Source of the DNA: Candidatus Uhrbacteria bacterium
GTDB taxonomy: Bacteria > Patescibacteriota > Patescibacteriia > UBA9934 > GWF2-40-263
DNA length: 18,026 bases
Direction: 5' to 3'
NCBI GenBank assembly: GCA_016205995.1
Contig: JACQSJ010000003.1
Coordinates: forward strand, 1 to 18,026
Part shown: in pieces, positions 1-6,678 of the stretch
Layout: each line of letters starts with the position of its first letter
How positions within the stretch are numbered: position 1 is the stretch's first letter
Notes under the pieces: generated by a model
Database searches by the model: none
The model's input: only the letters and a program-made list of their open reading frames with translations
What the model was told of the DNA's origin: nothing
Translations under genes and position numbers: made by a program

Positions 1-146
1 AACTCAAGCCGCTCGTTGTGGCCCAGCGCAAAATCTGGATGCTCGTTGAGGTATGAGCGATGAACAAGCGCCTGGCGTAGCGTGTCGGTGTTTTGAAACG
101 TCACGCCAAGAGTTTGTTCTAGATCGGAATAGTCTTCTTTGGGCAT
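1..146 (-). CDS. rnc: Ribonuclease III, N-terminal part (truncated by window edge)
   Basis: Reading the minus strand from the ATG at 146 gives 48 residues that match the start of RNase III: LGVTFQNTDTLRQALVHRSY, followed by the beginning of the signature region (GHNERLE). RNase III cleaves double-stranded RNA in rRNA processing and decay; the catalytic signature and dsRNA-binding domain lie outside the window. The ATG is the first possible start because an in-frame TAA lies just upstream. The gene begins 9 nt after the nusB stop, so it is probably co-transcribed with nusB. An AAGGAGGA sequence inside the end of nusB is about 23 nt upstream, too far for a normal ribosome binding site. Confidence 0.88.
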   Translation of the reverse strand, partial: MPKEDYSDLEQTLGVTFQNTDTLRQALVHRSYLNEHPDFALGHNERLE

Positions 147-155
147 ACGTGATTG

Positions 156-650
156 TTATGTTATATCGTCCTCCTTGACCGCCTCCTTTTCCTCCTCCTC
201 CTTTTTCTGTTTGTCGACTTCCTTCACCTCGCCCTTGGCGACCATGTCTTTGTAGATCGCTCCCAGGACCCCGTTCACGAATCGTCCCGAGGCCTGGCCG
301 CCAAACCCCTTGGCAAGCTCGATCGCCTCGTTGATGGCGACCTTGGCGGGAATACGCTCATGGAATTTGAGCTCGAACACACCCAGACGCAGGACATTGC
401 GGTCGACGACCGTGATCGACTCAAGCGGCCAATTGGGCGCGAACTTGGTGATGACCTCGTCGATGGCCGGTCGGTTCTGCACAACCCCCGAGATGAGCTC
501 CTCGATGAACCCCTCGTCCTCAAACTTGGGAGCAAACTCTTCCCGGTTAAACGCAATAATCCCCGGGAGTTTACCTTCCGGCATACGCAGGAAGTCCCAT
601 TGGTAGAGCGACTGCAAGGCGATCGTGCGTGAAAGGTGACGATTGGACAT
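156..650 (-). CDS. nusB: Transcription antitermination factor NusB
   Basis: The 164-residue product matches NusB in length and sequence, starting with RHLSRTIALQSLYQWDF and carrying the conserved C-terminal block AINEAIELAKGFG followed by SGRFVNGVLGAI. NusB is a small all-helical RNA-binding protein that acts with NusE (S10) on boxA during rRNA antitermination. About 25 residues after the conserved domain are highly charged (KQKKEEEEKEAVKEDD), a low-complexity tail beyond the usual NusB end. The start at 650 begins exactly at the conserved N terminus; no Shine-Dalgarno sequence is visible. It precedes rnc on the same strand, a pairing that fits joint roles in rRNA maturation. Confidence 0.95.
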   Translation of the reverse strand: MSNRHLSRTIALQSLYQWDFLRMPEGKLPGIIAFNREEFAPKFEDEGFIEELISGVVQNRPAIDEVITKFAPNWPLESITVVDRNVLRLGVFELKFHERIPAKVAINEAIELAKGFGGQASGRFVNGVLGAIYKDMVAKGEVKEVDKQKKEEEEKEAVKEDDIT

Positions 651-682
651 AGGGACAAAGAACTAAAGAACGTTTTGAAACT

Positions 683-691
683 AGTATAGCA
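683..691 (-). promoter_or_regulatory. Extended -10 promoter for nusB-rnc
   Basis: On the minus strand the sequence reads TGCTATACT, an extended -10 element (TGn plus TATACT). It lies between the rpmF terminator and the nusB ATG, giving an untranslated leader of roughly 25 nt. No good -35 box is visible, as is common for extended -10 promoters. Confidence 0.55.
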
Positions 692-692
692 G

Positions 693-719
693 AAAAAGCA
701 TCGGGTTACGATGCTTTTT
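693..719 (-). terminator. Intrinsic terminator of rpmF, overlapping its stop codon
   Basis: An inverted repeat, AAAAAGCATCG and CGATGCTTTTT, with a 5-nt loop forms an 11-bp hairpin. Read on the minus strand it is a GC-containing stem followed by a T run. The stop codon of rpmF (706-708) lies in the loop, so the terminator is built into the gene's end. Confidence 0.8.
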
Positions 720-993
720 CTTCTTTAGACTCCGTGGCCTCTTCTGCGTGGTCATGACCATGATCGTGGTCGTGATCGTCAGCAGAGGCGGCCTTTTTGA
801 CTTCTCGCTTCATGTCGCGAGTCGTGTCAATAACTTGCTTGCCCTTGTAGGTGCCGCAGTTCTTACAAGCCGTGTGGGGCATGAGCGGTGCCTGGCAGGT
901 CGTGCACAAACCGACGTTCTGCGGCTTCATGGCGTCATGGGCCCGGCGTCGGCGAACGCGTGATCGTGAGTGTCTACGTGCTGGTACTGGCAT
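706..993 (-). CDS. rpmF: 50S ribosomal protein L32 with His-rich C-terminal extension
   Basis: The N terminus MPVPARRHSRSRVRRRRAH and a zinc ribbon (Cys30, Cys33, Cys43, Cys46) identify bacterial L32. Typical L32 is about 55-65 residues; this one is 95. The extra tail holds DDHDHDHGHDHAEE (His 74, 76, 78, 80, 82), then Glu/Lys-rich sequence. Such alternating His residues usually bind Zn, Ni or Cu, but that is inferred here. The gene is divergent from the copper operon, with only 124 nt between the two start codons. It has a clear promoter and its own terminator. No Shine-Dalgarno sequence precedes the ATG. Confidence 0.93.
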   Translation of the reverse strand: MPVPARRHSRSRVRRRRAHDAMKPQNVGLCTTCQAPLMPHTACKNCGTYKGKQVIDTTRDMKREVKKAASADDHDHDHGHDHAEEATESKEEKAS

Positions 994-1021
994 AGGAAAA
1001 TCAATGGAGAATAACGCGCCG

Positions 1022-1050
1022 ATAGTAACAACGATGCCGTTTTATGTCAA
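1022..1050 (-). promoter_or_regulatory. Sigma70-type promoter of rpmF
   Basis: On the minus strand a perfect -35 box TTGACA (1045-1050) is followed after exactly 17 nt by TACTAT (1022-1027). Transcription would begin near 1015, giving a leader of about 20 nt before the rpmF ATG. Confidence 0.8.
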
Positions 1051-1055
1051 TAACT

Positions 1056-1079
1056 TCTGCACCTTGTGTCTGCACCTTG
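1056..1079. repeat. Direct repeat between the divergent rpmF and csoR promoters
   Basis: The 11-mer TCTGCACCTTG occurs twice, at 1056-1066 and 1069-1079, with a 13-bp period. The second copy overlaps the csoR -35 box by three bases. It could be a tandem protein-binding site separate from the CsoR operator. Confidence 0.6.
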
Positions 1080-1105
1080 CATCATACCCCCATGGGGTAT
1101 ATGAT
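1077..1105 (+). promoter_or_regulatory. Promoter of the copper operon
   Basis: The -35 box TTGCAT (1077-1082) and -10 box TATGAT (1100-1105) are separated by 17 nt. The spacer is filled by the CsoR operator. Transcription would start near 1112, only about 6 nt before the csoR ATG at 1118, so the mRNA is predicted to be almost leaderless. Confidence 0.75.
1084..1100. promoter_or_regulatory. CsoR operator
   Basis: ATACCCCCATGGGGTAT is an inverted repeat with two perfect 7-bp arms (ATACCCC and GGGGTAT) around CAT. It closely resembles GC-tract operators known for CsoR-family repressors (TACCCC/GGGGTA arms). It lies between the -35 and -10 boxes and reaches the first base of the -10 box, so bound CsoR should block RNA polymerase; Cu(I) binding would release it. 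Confidence 0.85.
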
Positions 1106-1117
1106 ATTCACGATTTT

Positions 1118-1384
1118 ATGGAAAATCAAAACACAAAGAACCTTCTGCGTCGTCTGAGTATCGTGGAGGGACAAATCCGTGGTCTGCGCGAGCTCATCGC
1201 GAGCGGTGCGTATTGCATTGACGTGATCACGCAGACGTCTGCCGTAAAGCAGGCGCTTTCTGGCGTAGAGGATATCCTGCTCGAGAATCATCTGAGCACC
1301 TGTGCCGTCAACCAAATCAAGAAAGGTCGTGAGGATAAGGCTGTCGAGGAGATTATCAAGGTTTATAAACTGAAACGTCGGTAG
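1118..1384 (+). CDS. csoR: Copper-sensing transcriptional repressor CsoR
   Basis: The 88-residue product belongs to the CsoR/RcnR (DUF156) family: RRLSIVEGQIRGLRELI, then YCIDVITQTSAVKQAL and ENHLSTC. Cys33, His58 and Cys62 match in spacing the Cys-His-Cys Cu(I) site of Mycobacterium tuberculosis CsoR (Cys36, His61, Cys65), which favours copper over nickel (RcnR) or sulfur (CstR) sensing. The ATG at 1118 is chosen because the conserved domain starts right after it and the promoter lies just upstream. It heads the copper operon and is predicted to repress itself through the operator at 1084-1100. The next gene starts 2 nt after its stop. Confidence 0.93.
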   Translation: MENQNTKNLLRRLSIVEGQIRGLRELIASGAYCIDVITQTSAVKQALSGVEDILLENHLSTCAVNQIKKGREDKAVEEIIKVYKLKRR

Positions 1385-1386
1385 AT

Positions 1387-1788
1387 ATGATATCAACTCT
1401 CGCCCCAATCCTCGGACGCTTCATCCTCTTCCCCGTCGCACTGAGCGGCGTGTGTTTGAGCATGTTGTTTGGCGTACCGATGGCTCGCGCGATGGAACCC
1501 GCGACGAAAGACCTGAATGTTGACCCTTCTGGCAGTCACTCGATGGCCATTGTCGAGATCCTAGGCGATACAGATCAGCCCGGATGCTGCGCCACCGTGC
1601 GCATGCAACACGACGCTGATGCAACTGTACCCGACCAGGACGCATCTTTCGTTTCATGTACAACAGACCTCCCGAACAAAATCTCTACGCGATATATCGG
1701 ATACACAGAAGAAGAAACATCTCCACCTGATTATCACCCTCCCCACCGACCATTTTCACTGACCGGAACAACGATCAAACGTGAATAA
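1387..1788 (+). CDS. Small secreted protein of unknown family in the copper operon
   Basis: I do not recognise a family. The 133-residue product starts with a long hydrophobic N terminus (about residues 4-35) ending in ARA, a plausible signal peptidase I site, so it is probably exported. No lipobox is present. The mature part is hydrophilic and carries a vicinal Cys pair followed by Met and His (PGCCATVRMQHD), a third Cys (VSC) and a Pro/His-rich end (HPPHRPF). Cys, Met and His together fit metal binding, but that is inference from context. It starts 2 nt after csoR and lies in the CsoR-controlled operon, suggesting a role in extracytoplasmic copper handling. Confidence 0.75.
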   Translation: MISTLAPILGRFILFPVALSGVCLSMLFGVPMARAMEPATKDLNVDPSGSHSMAIVEILGDTDQPGCCATVRMQHDADATVPDQDASFVSCTTDLPNKISTRYIGYTEEETSPPDYHPPHRPFSLTGTTIKRE

Positions 1789-1789
1789 G

Positions 1790-1838
1790 TAAACAACAAC
1801 GAGGAAAGACTGTTGTTCGTCTTAATTTTTGTTGTTTA
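1790..1838 (+). promoter_or_regulatory. Structured intercistronic leader before the HMA/SafE fusion gene
   Basis: Two perfect 10-nt arms, TAAACAACAA (1790-1799) and TTGTTGTTTA (1829-1838), can pair. Nested inside is a 5-bp hairpin, AAGAC/GTCTT (1806-1823), followed by AATTTTTG, which resembles a weak attenuator. A short AACAAC/GTTGTT pairing (1795-1800 with 1812-1817) competes with both. No Shine-Dalgarno sequence stands before the ATG at 1848. This may tune expression of the downstream genes; no ligand is evident. Confidence 0.35.
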
Positions 1839-1847
1839 TTTGTTCGT

Positions 1848-3182
1848 ATGCACCAAAAGATCGTTCCTATTCGTGGCATGCACTGCCGTTCGTGTGAATT
1901 ACTTCTCGAAGACGCCATCGCTGATGTTCAGGGTGTAACAAAGGTCAAGGTGGACTTTCGCAAAGGTCGCGCGGTCATCGAGCACGGCACGGACATCCCA
2001 AGCCAGAATGAAATCGCAAACATGGTAAAGCAAGCCGGATACGAGGTCGGCGAGCCAGGGAAACTTCCTTGGATCACCAAGAATGACACGGACTGGCGCT
2101 ACATCATTTTCGGTACCGTCTTTCTTGTGATTCTTTACTATGCCCTACGCGGCACGGGGATCTTGGATTTCTCCCTCGACGAAAAGGAGGTCACCACGAC
2201 CTTCGCATTACTTCTCGGTCTCGTCGCGGGTGTCTCCACCTGTATGGCGCTCGTCGGCGGACTCATTCTCGGTGTCGCAGCACGTCATGCAGAACTCCAT
2301 CCGGAAGCAACCCCGTGGCAAAAGTTTCGTCCGCACCTGTTCTTCAACGCCGGGCGCGTACTCGGATACGCACTCCTGGGTGGTCTCCTCGGTGCCCTTG
2401 GTGGGTTTCTACAGATTTCAGGCGGCATACTCGCACTCCTCACCTTAGCCGTCGGCGTGGTCATGATCGTGCTTGGTATTAAACTCACCAACCTTTCCCC
2501 GCGTATCTCCGCGACTTCGTTGACGCTTCCGTCCTCGATCGCCCGTTTCCTTGGCCTCTCCGAGCATCAAAAGGAATACAGCCATAAGGCGTCGATGATG
2601 ACCGGAGCACTGACGTTCTTCCTGCCGTGCGGATTCACCCAGGCGATGCAGCTGTACGCGATCAGCACCGGGGACTTCAAAACGGGTGCAATCGTGATGG
2701 GTGCGTTCGCACTTGGAACCGCTCCCGCTCTTCTCGGCATCGGTGGCCTCTCGTCAATCATGAAAGGAACTGCGGCTCGTATCTTCTACGCCGTCGTCGG
2801 CATCCTTGTCATCGCGTTTGGGATCTACAATATCCAAAGTGCGATGGCTGTTCTCCCTGTCTCACAACCCACAGAGGAACTCAACTACACCCCAGCTGCT
2901 GGTGGATTTGATCAACAGAACGTTCAGATCATCAAGATGACACAATCGGCTTCTGGATATTCTCCTAAAACCTTGCGCGTTAAGGCGGGAATTCCCGTCC
3001 GCTGGACGATCACATCCGAATCATCGTTCACCTGCGCCTCGAGCATTGTGGTGCCATCTCTTGGAATCCGCACGAACCTGAAGAAAGGCGCAAACATCAT
3101 CGAGTTCATCCCGACTGAAAAGGGTTCCATCCCGTACTCCTGTTCCATGGGCATGTATCGTGGAACAATAATTGTCGACTAA
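1848..3182 (+). CDS. HMA - SafE/UreH-like membrane - cupredoxin fusion protein, copper handling
   Basis: The 444-residue product has three parts. Residues 1-70 form an HMA domain with the Cu(I) motif GMHCRSC (Cys13, Cys16). Residues about 83-345 are a polytopic membrane domain of the SafE/UreH-like (DsbD_2) type, with STCMALVGG (Cys132) and LPCGFTQAMQ (Cys261), a pair of conserved Cys in opposite halves as in DsbD-like transporters. Residues about 356-444 form a cupredoxin-like domain ending in CSMGMYRGTI, with Cys432, Met434 and Met436 as likely ligands. It probably moves or hands over copper across the membrane; direction and mechanism cannot be read from sequence. It lies between the secreted protein and the free HMA gene. 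Confidence 0.88.
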   Translation: MHQKIVPIRGMHCRSCELLLEDAIADVQGVTKVKVDFRKGRAVIEHGTDIPSQNEIANMVKQAGYEVGEPGKLPWITKNDTDWRYIIFGTVFLVILYYALRGTGILDFSLDEKEVTTTFALLLGLVAGVSTCMALVGGLILGVAARHAELHPEATPWQKFRPHLFFNAGRVLGYALLGGLLGALGGFLQISGGILALLTLAVGVVMIVLGIKLTNLSPRISATSLTLPSSIARFLGLSEHQKEYSHKASMMTGALTFFLPCGFTQAMQLYAISTGDFKTGAIVMGAFALGTAPALLGIGGLSSIMKGTAARIFYAVVGILVIAFGIYNIQSAMAVLPVSQPTEELNYTPAAGGFDQQNVQIIKMTQSASGYSPKTLRVKAGIPVRWTITSESSFTCASSIVVPSLGIRTNLKKGANIIEFIPTEKGSIPYSCSMGMYRGTIIVD

Positions 3183-3186
3183 TTAT

Positions 3187-3393
3187 ATGCACGAACTTAC
3201 ATTCACGATTACAAACCTGACCTGCGACGCCTGTATCAAACTTTCCACGATAGCGCTTCGTAAGCTGCCGGGAGTCACTGACGCGTCCGTTGAACTTACA
3301 ACCGGTGCGACTCGCGTCGTATCGACGGAACCGATCAGTTCGAGTGACGTCGCGGAGGCATTGAAGGCCAAGGGTTACACGGTCGCATTCTAA
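3187..3393 (+). CDS. Free-standing heavy-metal-associated (HMA) domain protein
   Basis: The 68-residue product is a complete HMA fold: an N-terminal strand ending in the CxxC motif (LTCDAC), LRKLPGVTDASVELTTG and a final AEALKAKGYTV. Such proteins are copper chaperones that dock on HMA domains of CopA. The metal loop reads NLTCDAC rather than GMHCxxC, so the usual Met and His before the Cys pair are missing and affinity or metal preference may differ. The ATG at 3187 is preferred to an in-frame TTG at 3172 inside the previous gene. It lies 4 nt after the fusion gene and 10 nt before copA. Confidence 0.88.
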   Translation: MHELTFTITNLTCDACIKLSTIALRKLPGVTDASVELTTGATRVVSTEPISSSDVAEALKAKGYTVAF

Positions 3394-3403
3394 CCTCACA
3401 TGT

Positions 3404-6289
3404 ATGAATAAAACATTCCGCGTTTCAGGGATGCACTGTGCATCTTGCGAAACGCTCATCAATGAGGAGGTGAAAGAACTTTCAGGCGTTACTGATGTCG
3501 CGACAAGCGCCAAGGACGGCATTTGCCACGTGTCGACGAATGATGATGTTGCCGACGAGGCGATTATTGCCGCCATTAAAGCCGCCGGTTACGACGCCGT
3601 TCTAGAGGCCGCGCCGTCTCAGGTTGAGCAAGCCATACCGACCGAACACACCATCGACCTCGTCGAACACGACGGCGACCGCGTCAGCTTCCGGTATCTC
3701 ACCGAGACGCGCGGCGAAGGCACGGTCGACATCCAGGGCGACGGTCGCCCGAAGTTCCACGGTGAAGTCATCCGCCAGAAAAGCGGGACGTTGGAATTTC
3801 CGTCCGGCATCAAACAGGAAGCAAAAGAAATTGCTCAGTTCTTTGAATCGCTAATTCAGGAGAAGGCAGTTGTGCAAACCTTGCCTGTGCATCGTGAACA
3901 GGTCATCGCCCCAAAACGTACCGTTGAGCAAGAGAACGAACAGAAGGCGACGTTTGTGCTCAATGGCATGCATTGTTCATCCTGTGCGGGCGTGATCACA
4001 AAAAGTATCAAGAAACTTCCTGGCATCGCCGACGCGCAGGTGAGCTTCGCGGCAGAAAAGGCCCGCGTCACATTCGATCCACGTCAGACGAACGAGTCTG
4101 CGATCATCGCACGGATAAAGAAGGCCGGTTACCGCGCACAGGTCGCAGGAAGCGCGAACCCGGATGAGGAACGAGCCCGAAGACAGCAGGAGATTCGGTC
4201 GTACTGGCGCAAATTTATCATGGGAGCTGTACTGAGCGCCCCGATGCTCTACTTCATGTTCCTCGACTTCTTCGCGTTCCTTCCGGGGCGAGCATTCCTT
4301 CTTCCGCTCGTTGGCATCATCTCCTTTATTCTCGCAACCCCGGTACAAATCTTCCTCGGGGCGGGATTCTACAAAGGAATGTGGTCGAGTCTGCGCATGA
4401 GGACGTTCAACATGGACAGCCTCATTGCTATCGGTACGAGCGCAGCGTTCATCTACAGTGTCGTCAGCTTTCTGGTGTATGCCTTCACCAATAACTCTGT
4501 CCTCGGTGTAGGCGGCGAGAAAATTCCTGAGCTGTACTTCGAAACGGCAGCATTTCTCATCACCTTCGTGCTGATGGGTAAGTGGCTAGAAAGCAAGGCT
4601 AAAGGACAGACGTCAGACGCCGTTCGTAAGCTCATGGATTTGCAGGCCAAGACCGCCCGCGTTCTGCGCGACGGCAAGCCGTTCGACGTCCCGATCGGTG
4701 ACGTGGTGGAGGGCGATATTGTCATCGTTCGCCCGGGCGAGAAAGTTCCGGTTGATGGCATCATCGTGAATGGCGGATCGGCAGTAGACGAATCGATGTT
4801 AACCGGTGAAAGCATTCCGGTTGAAAAGCATCCTGGCGACAAAGTCATCGGCGCCACAGTCAACAAAAATGGCAGCTTCGAGTTCCGCGCAACCAACATC
4901 GGTTCGGAAACGGTGCTCGCGCAAATCATCCGACTGGTCGAAGAGGCACAAGGTTCTCGCGCTCCTATTCAAGCATTCGCGGATCGCATCAGCGCGAAAT
5001 TCGTCCCAGCAGTAATCATTATCGCTATCGCCACGTTCCTCGTCTGGTTCTTCCTGCTCGGCTCAACGCTGAGCTTCGCGCTCATGGCTTTCACGGCGGT
5101 GATCGTGATTGCGTGTCCTTGCGCCCTCGGTCTTGCGACGCCGACGGCGATCATGGTGGCTACTGGAAAAGGCGCGCAAAACGGCATCCTCATTAAGGGC
5201 GGTGAGCCGCTCGAGGCCGCATGCAAAGTGCGAGCCATCGTCTTCGACAAGACAGGCACGCTTACGAAAGGCAAGCCCGAGGTGACGGACGTGATCACAG
5301 TCGGAACGCACGACGAGGACGAGGTGATGGAAATTGCGGCCGGACTTGAGGCCAAGTCCGAGCATCCGCTTGCCGAGGCAATTTGCCGGTATGCCGAGGA
5401 AGAATCCCTCGCCTCGGCGCAGGTAGCAAATTTCCAAGCCGTTCCCGGTCACGGCGTTCGCGGCGACGTCGACGGAGTGATCTACTACTTTGGCAACCGC
5501 AAGCTGATGGCGACGCTTGGTCTGGACGTACATCGCCTAGAGCGAAAAATGCGACGACTGGAGGAGGAAGGAAAGACGGCAATGCTGCTCGCAAACGAGA
5601 AAGAAATTTTCGGGATCGTTGCCGTGGCTGACGCGATCAAAGCGACTACGCCGTCGGCGGTCGCTTCCCTCAAGCGCATGGGTCTCCTGGTCTACATGAT
5701 CACAGGCGACAACATGCGCACAGCTTCGGCGATCGCGCGGCAGGCAGGAATTGAAGAACAGTATGTCCGCGCCGAAGTCTTGCCGGAAGACAAAGCAAAC
5801 GAAGTAAAGAAGATTCAGGCGACAGGCGTGAAAGTCGCCATGGTCGGTGACGGTCTGAACGACGCACCGGCGCTCGCACAGGCGGACGTCGGCATTGCCA
5901 TGGGCAGCGGCACGGACGTGGCCATGGAGGCCGGTGGAATTGTTCTTATGAAGAGCGACTTGCAGGATGTGGTTTCGGCCATTCAGCTCAGTCGCGAGAC
6001 ACTCGGAAAGATCAAGCAGAACCTTTTCTTTTCGCTCTTCTACAACGTCATCGGCATCCCAATCGCCGCACGCGTCTTCATCGGTCTGGGCATCGTGCTG
6101 CGCCCGGAGCTTGCCGGTCTTGCCATGGCGCTGAGCTCGGTATCAGTGGTCTCAAACTCGCTTCTGCTGCGACGGTTCCAACCAAACCATCGCAACTGGA
6201 TCTCGACGTTCGCTCCTGTGGTGATGACGACCGTGTTCACGGTTGCGTTCGTCTTGCTCGCACGCGTGAGCGTGATGGCCGCAGGCTAA
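3404..6289 (+). CDS. copA: Copper-exporting P1B-1 ATPase with two HMA domains
   Basis: The 961-residue product pumps Cu(I) out of the cytoplasm at the expense of ATP. Residues 1-66 and about 180-250 are HMA domains with GMHCASC (Cys12, Cys15) and GMHCSSC (Cys191, Cys194). All core motifs are present: TGES (467-470), the transmembrane CPC (571-573), the phosphorylated Asp615 in DKTGTLT, the HP motif (His654), and GDGLND (815-820). TM7 has YN (880-881) and TM8 has MALSS (from Met908), the set that marks Cu(I) specificity. A segment at about residues 80-155, between the HMA domains, looks beta-rich and does not resemble a standard linker. It is the last gene of the CsoR operon. Confidence 0.96.
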   Translation: MNKTFRVSGMHCASCETLINEEVKELSGVTDVATSAKDGICHVSTNDDVADEAIIAAIKAAGYDAVLEAAPSQVEQAIPTEHTIDLVEHDGDRVSFRYLTETRGEGTVDIQGDGRPKFHGEVIRQKSGTLEFPSGIKQEAKEIAQFFESLIQEKAVVQTLPVHREQVIAPKRTVEQENEQKATFVLNGMHCSSCAGVITKSIKKLPGIADAQVSFAAEKARVTFDPRQTNESAIIARIKKAGYRAQVAGSANPDEERARRQQEIRSYWRKFIMGAVLSAPMLYFMFLDFFAFLPGRAFLLPLVGIISFILATPVQIFLGAGFYKGMWSSLRMRTFNMDSLIAIGTSAAFIYSVVSFLVYAFTNNSVLGVGGEKIPELYFETAAFLITFVLMGKWLESKAKGQTSDAVRKLMDLQAKTARVLRDGKPFDVPIGDVVEGDIVIVRPGEKVPVDGIIVNGGSAVDESMLTGESIPVEKHPGDKVIGATVNKNGSFEFRATNIGSETVLAQIIRLVEEAQGSRAPIQAFADRISAKFVPAVIIIAIATFLVWFFLLGSTLSFALMAFTAVIVIACPCALGLATPTAIMVATGKGAQNGILIKGGEPLEAACKVRAIVFDKTGTLTKGKPEVTDVITVGTHDEDEVMEIAAGLEAKSEHPLAEAICRYAEEESLASAQVANFQAVPGHGVRGDVDGVIYYFGNRKLMATLGLDVHRLERKMRRLEEEGKTAMLLANEKEIFGIVAVADAIKATTPSAVASLKRMGLLVYMITGDNMRTASAIARQAGIEEQYVRAEVLPEDKANEVKKIQATGVKVAMVGDGLNDAPALAQADVGIAMGSGTDVAMEAGGIVLMKSDLQDVVSAIQLSRETLGKIKQNLFFSLFYNVIGIPIAARVFIGLGIVLRPELAGLAMALSSVSVVSNSLLLRRFQPNHRNWISTFAPVVMTTVFTVAFVLLARVSVMAAG

Positions 6290-6310
6290 TACACATACGC
6301 CTAAACAGAC

Positions 6311-6337
6311 AGAAAAGCAGCCTTCGTGGCTGCTTTT
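6311..6337. terminator. Bidirectional terminator between convergent genes
   Basis: AGAAAAGCAGCC and GGCTGCTTTTTCT form a strong stem with a small TTCGT loop, with A and T runs on the two sides. It can end copA transcripts on the plus strand and those of the 95-residue membrane protein gene on the minus strand. Confidence 0.85.
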
Positions 6338-6357
6338 TCTAAATGAATCCCTATGAA

Positions 6358-6645
6358 TTATTTCCCTTTGCAACAGTCCTTGTGAAACGCGTGAAAAATG
6401 ATCGAGCCAACGAAGCCGTACACAAAGCTCAATACGCCACCCCAGACGATGCTTCCGACGGCGTATCCTTGAAAACCAGGGAACAGGAGCTTCAATGAAA
6501 GAAGGTGGTGTGCAAGCACGTCTGCCCCGTAGGGATAGATCATCGGCCAAACAAGGCAAAGAACGTACAGGAGAATAATGAAGCCGCCAACACGGACGGC
6601 GTGTGACATCGATGGAGTCGTCATAGAAATAAGTGAAAGGGCCAT
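6358..6645 (-). CDS. Small two-TM membrane protein, DUF5676-like, with His/Cys tail
   Basis: The 95-residue product has two hydrophobic segments (about residues 18-38 and 60-85) joined by a loop containing LLFPGFQGYAVGS. The arrangement resembles small membrane proteins annotated DUF5676; this comes from memory of the family pattern and is not a confirmed match. The C terminus ends HAFHKDCCKGK, with two His and a Cys pair that could bind metal. An alternative start is the ATG seven codons downstream (MTTPSMSH). It has its own extended -10 promoter and converges on copA, so a link with copper handling is possible but unproven. Confidence 0.7.
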   Translation of the reverse strand: MALSLISMTTPSMSHAVRVGGFIILLYVLCLVWPMIYPYGADVLAHHLLSLKLLFPGFQGYAVGSIVWGGVLSFVYGFVGSIIFHAFHKDCCKGK

Positions 6646-6664
6646 AAGCTGGCCGATTGACTCT

Positions 6665-6673
6665 ATTATAACA
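6665..6673 (-). promoter_or_regulatory. Extended -10 promoter for the 95-residue membrane protein
   Basis: On the minus strand the sequence is TGTTATAAT, a perfect TGn plus TATAAT. It lies just downstream of the gyrA stop codon; transcription would start near 6658, about 13 nt before the ATG at 6645. No -35 box is obvious. Confidence 0.6.
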
Positions 6674-6678
6674 CTCCT

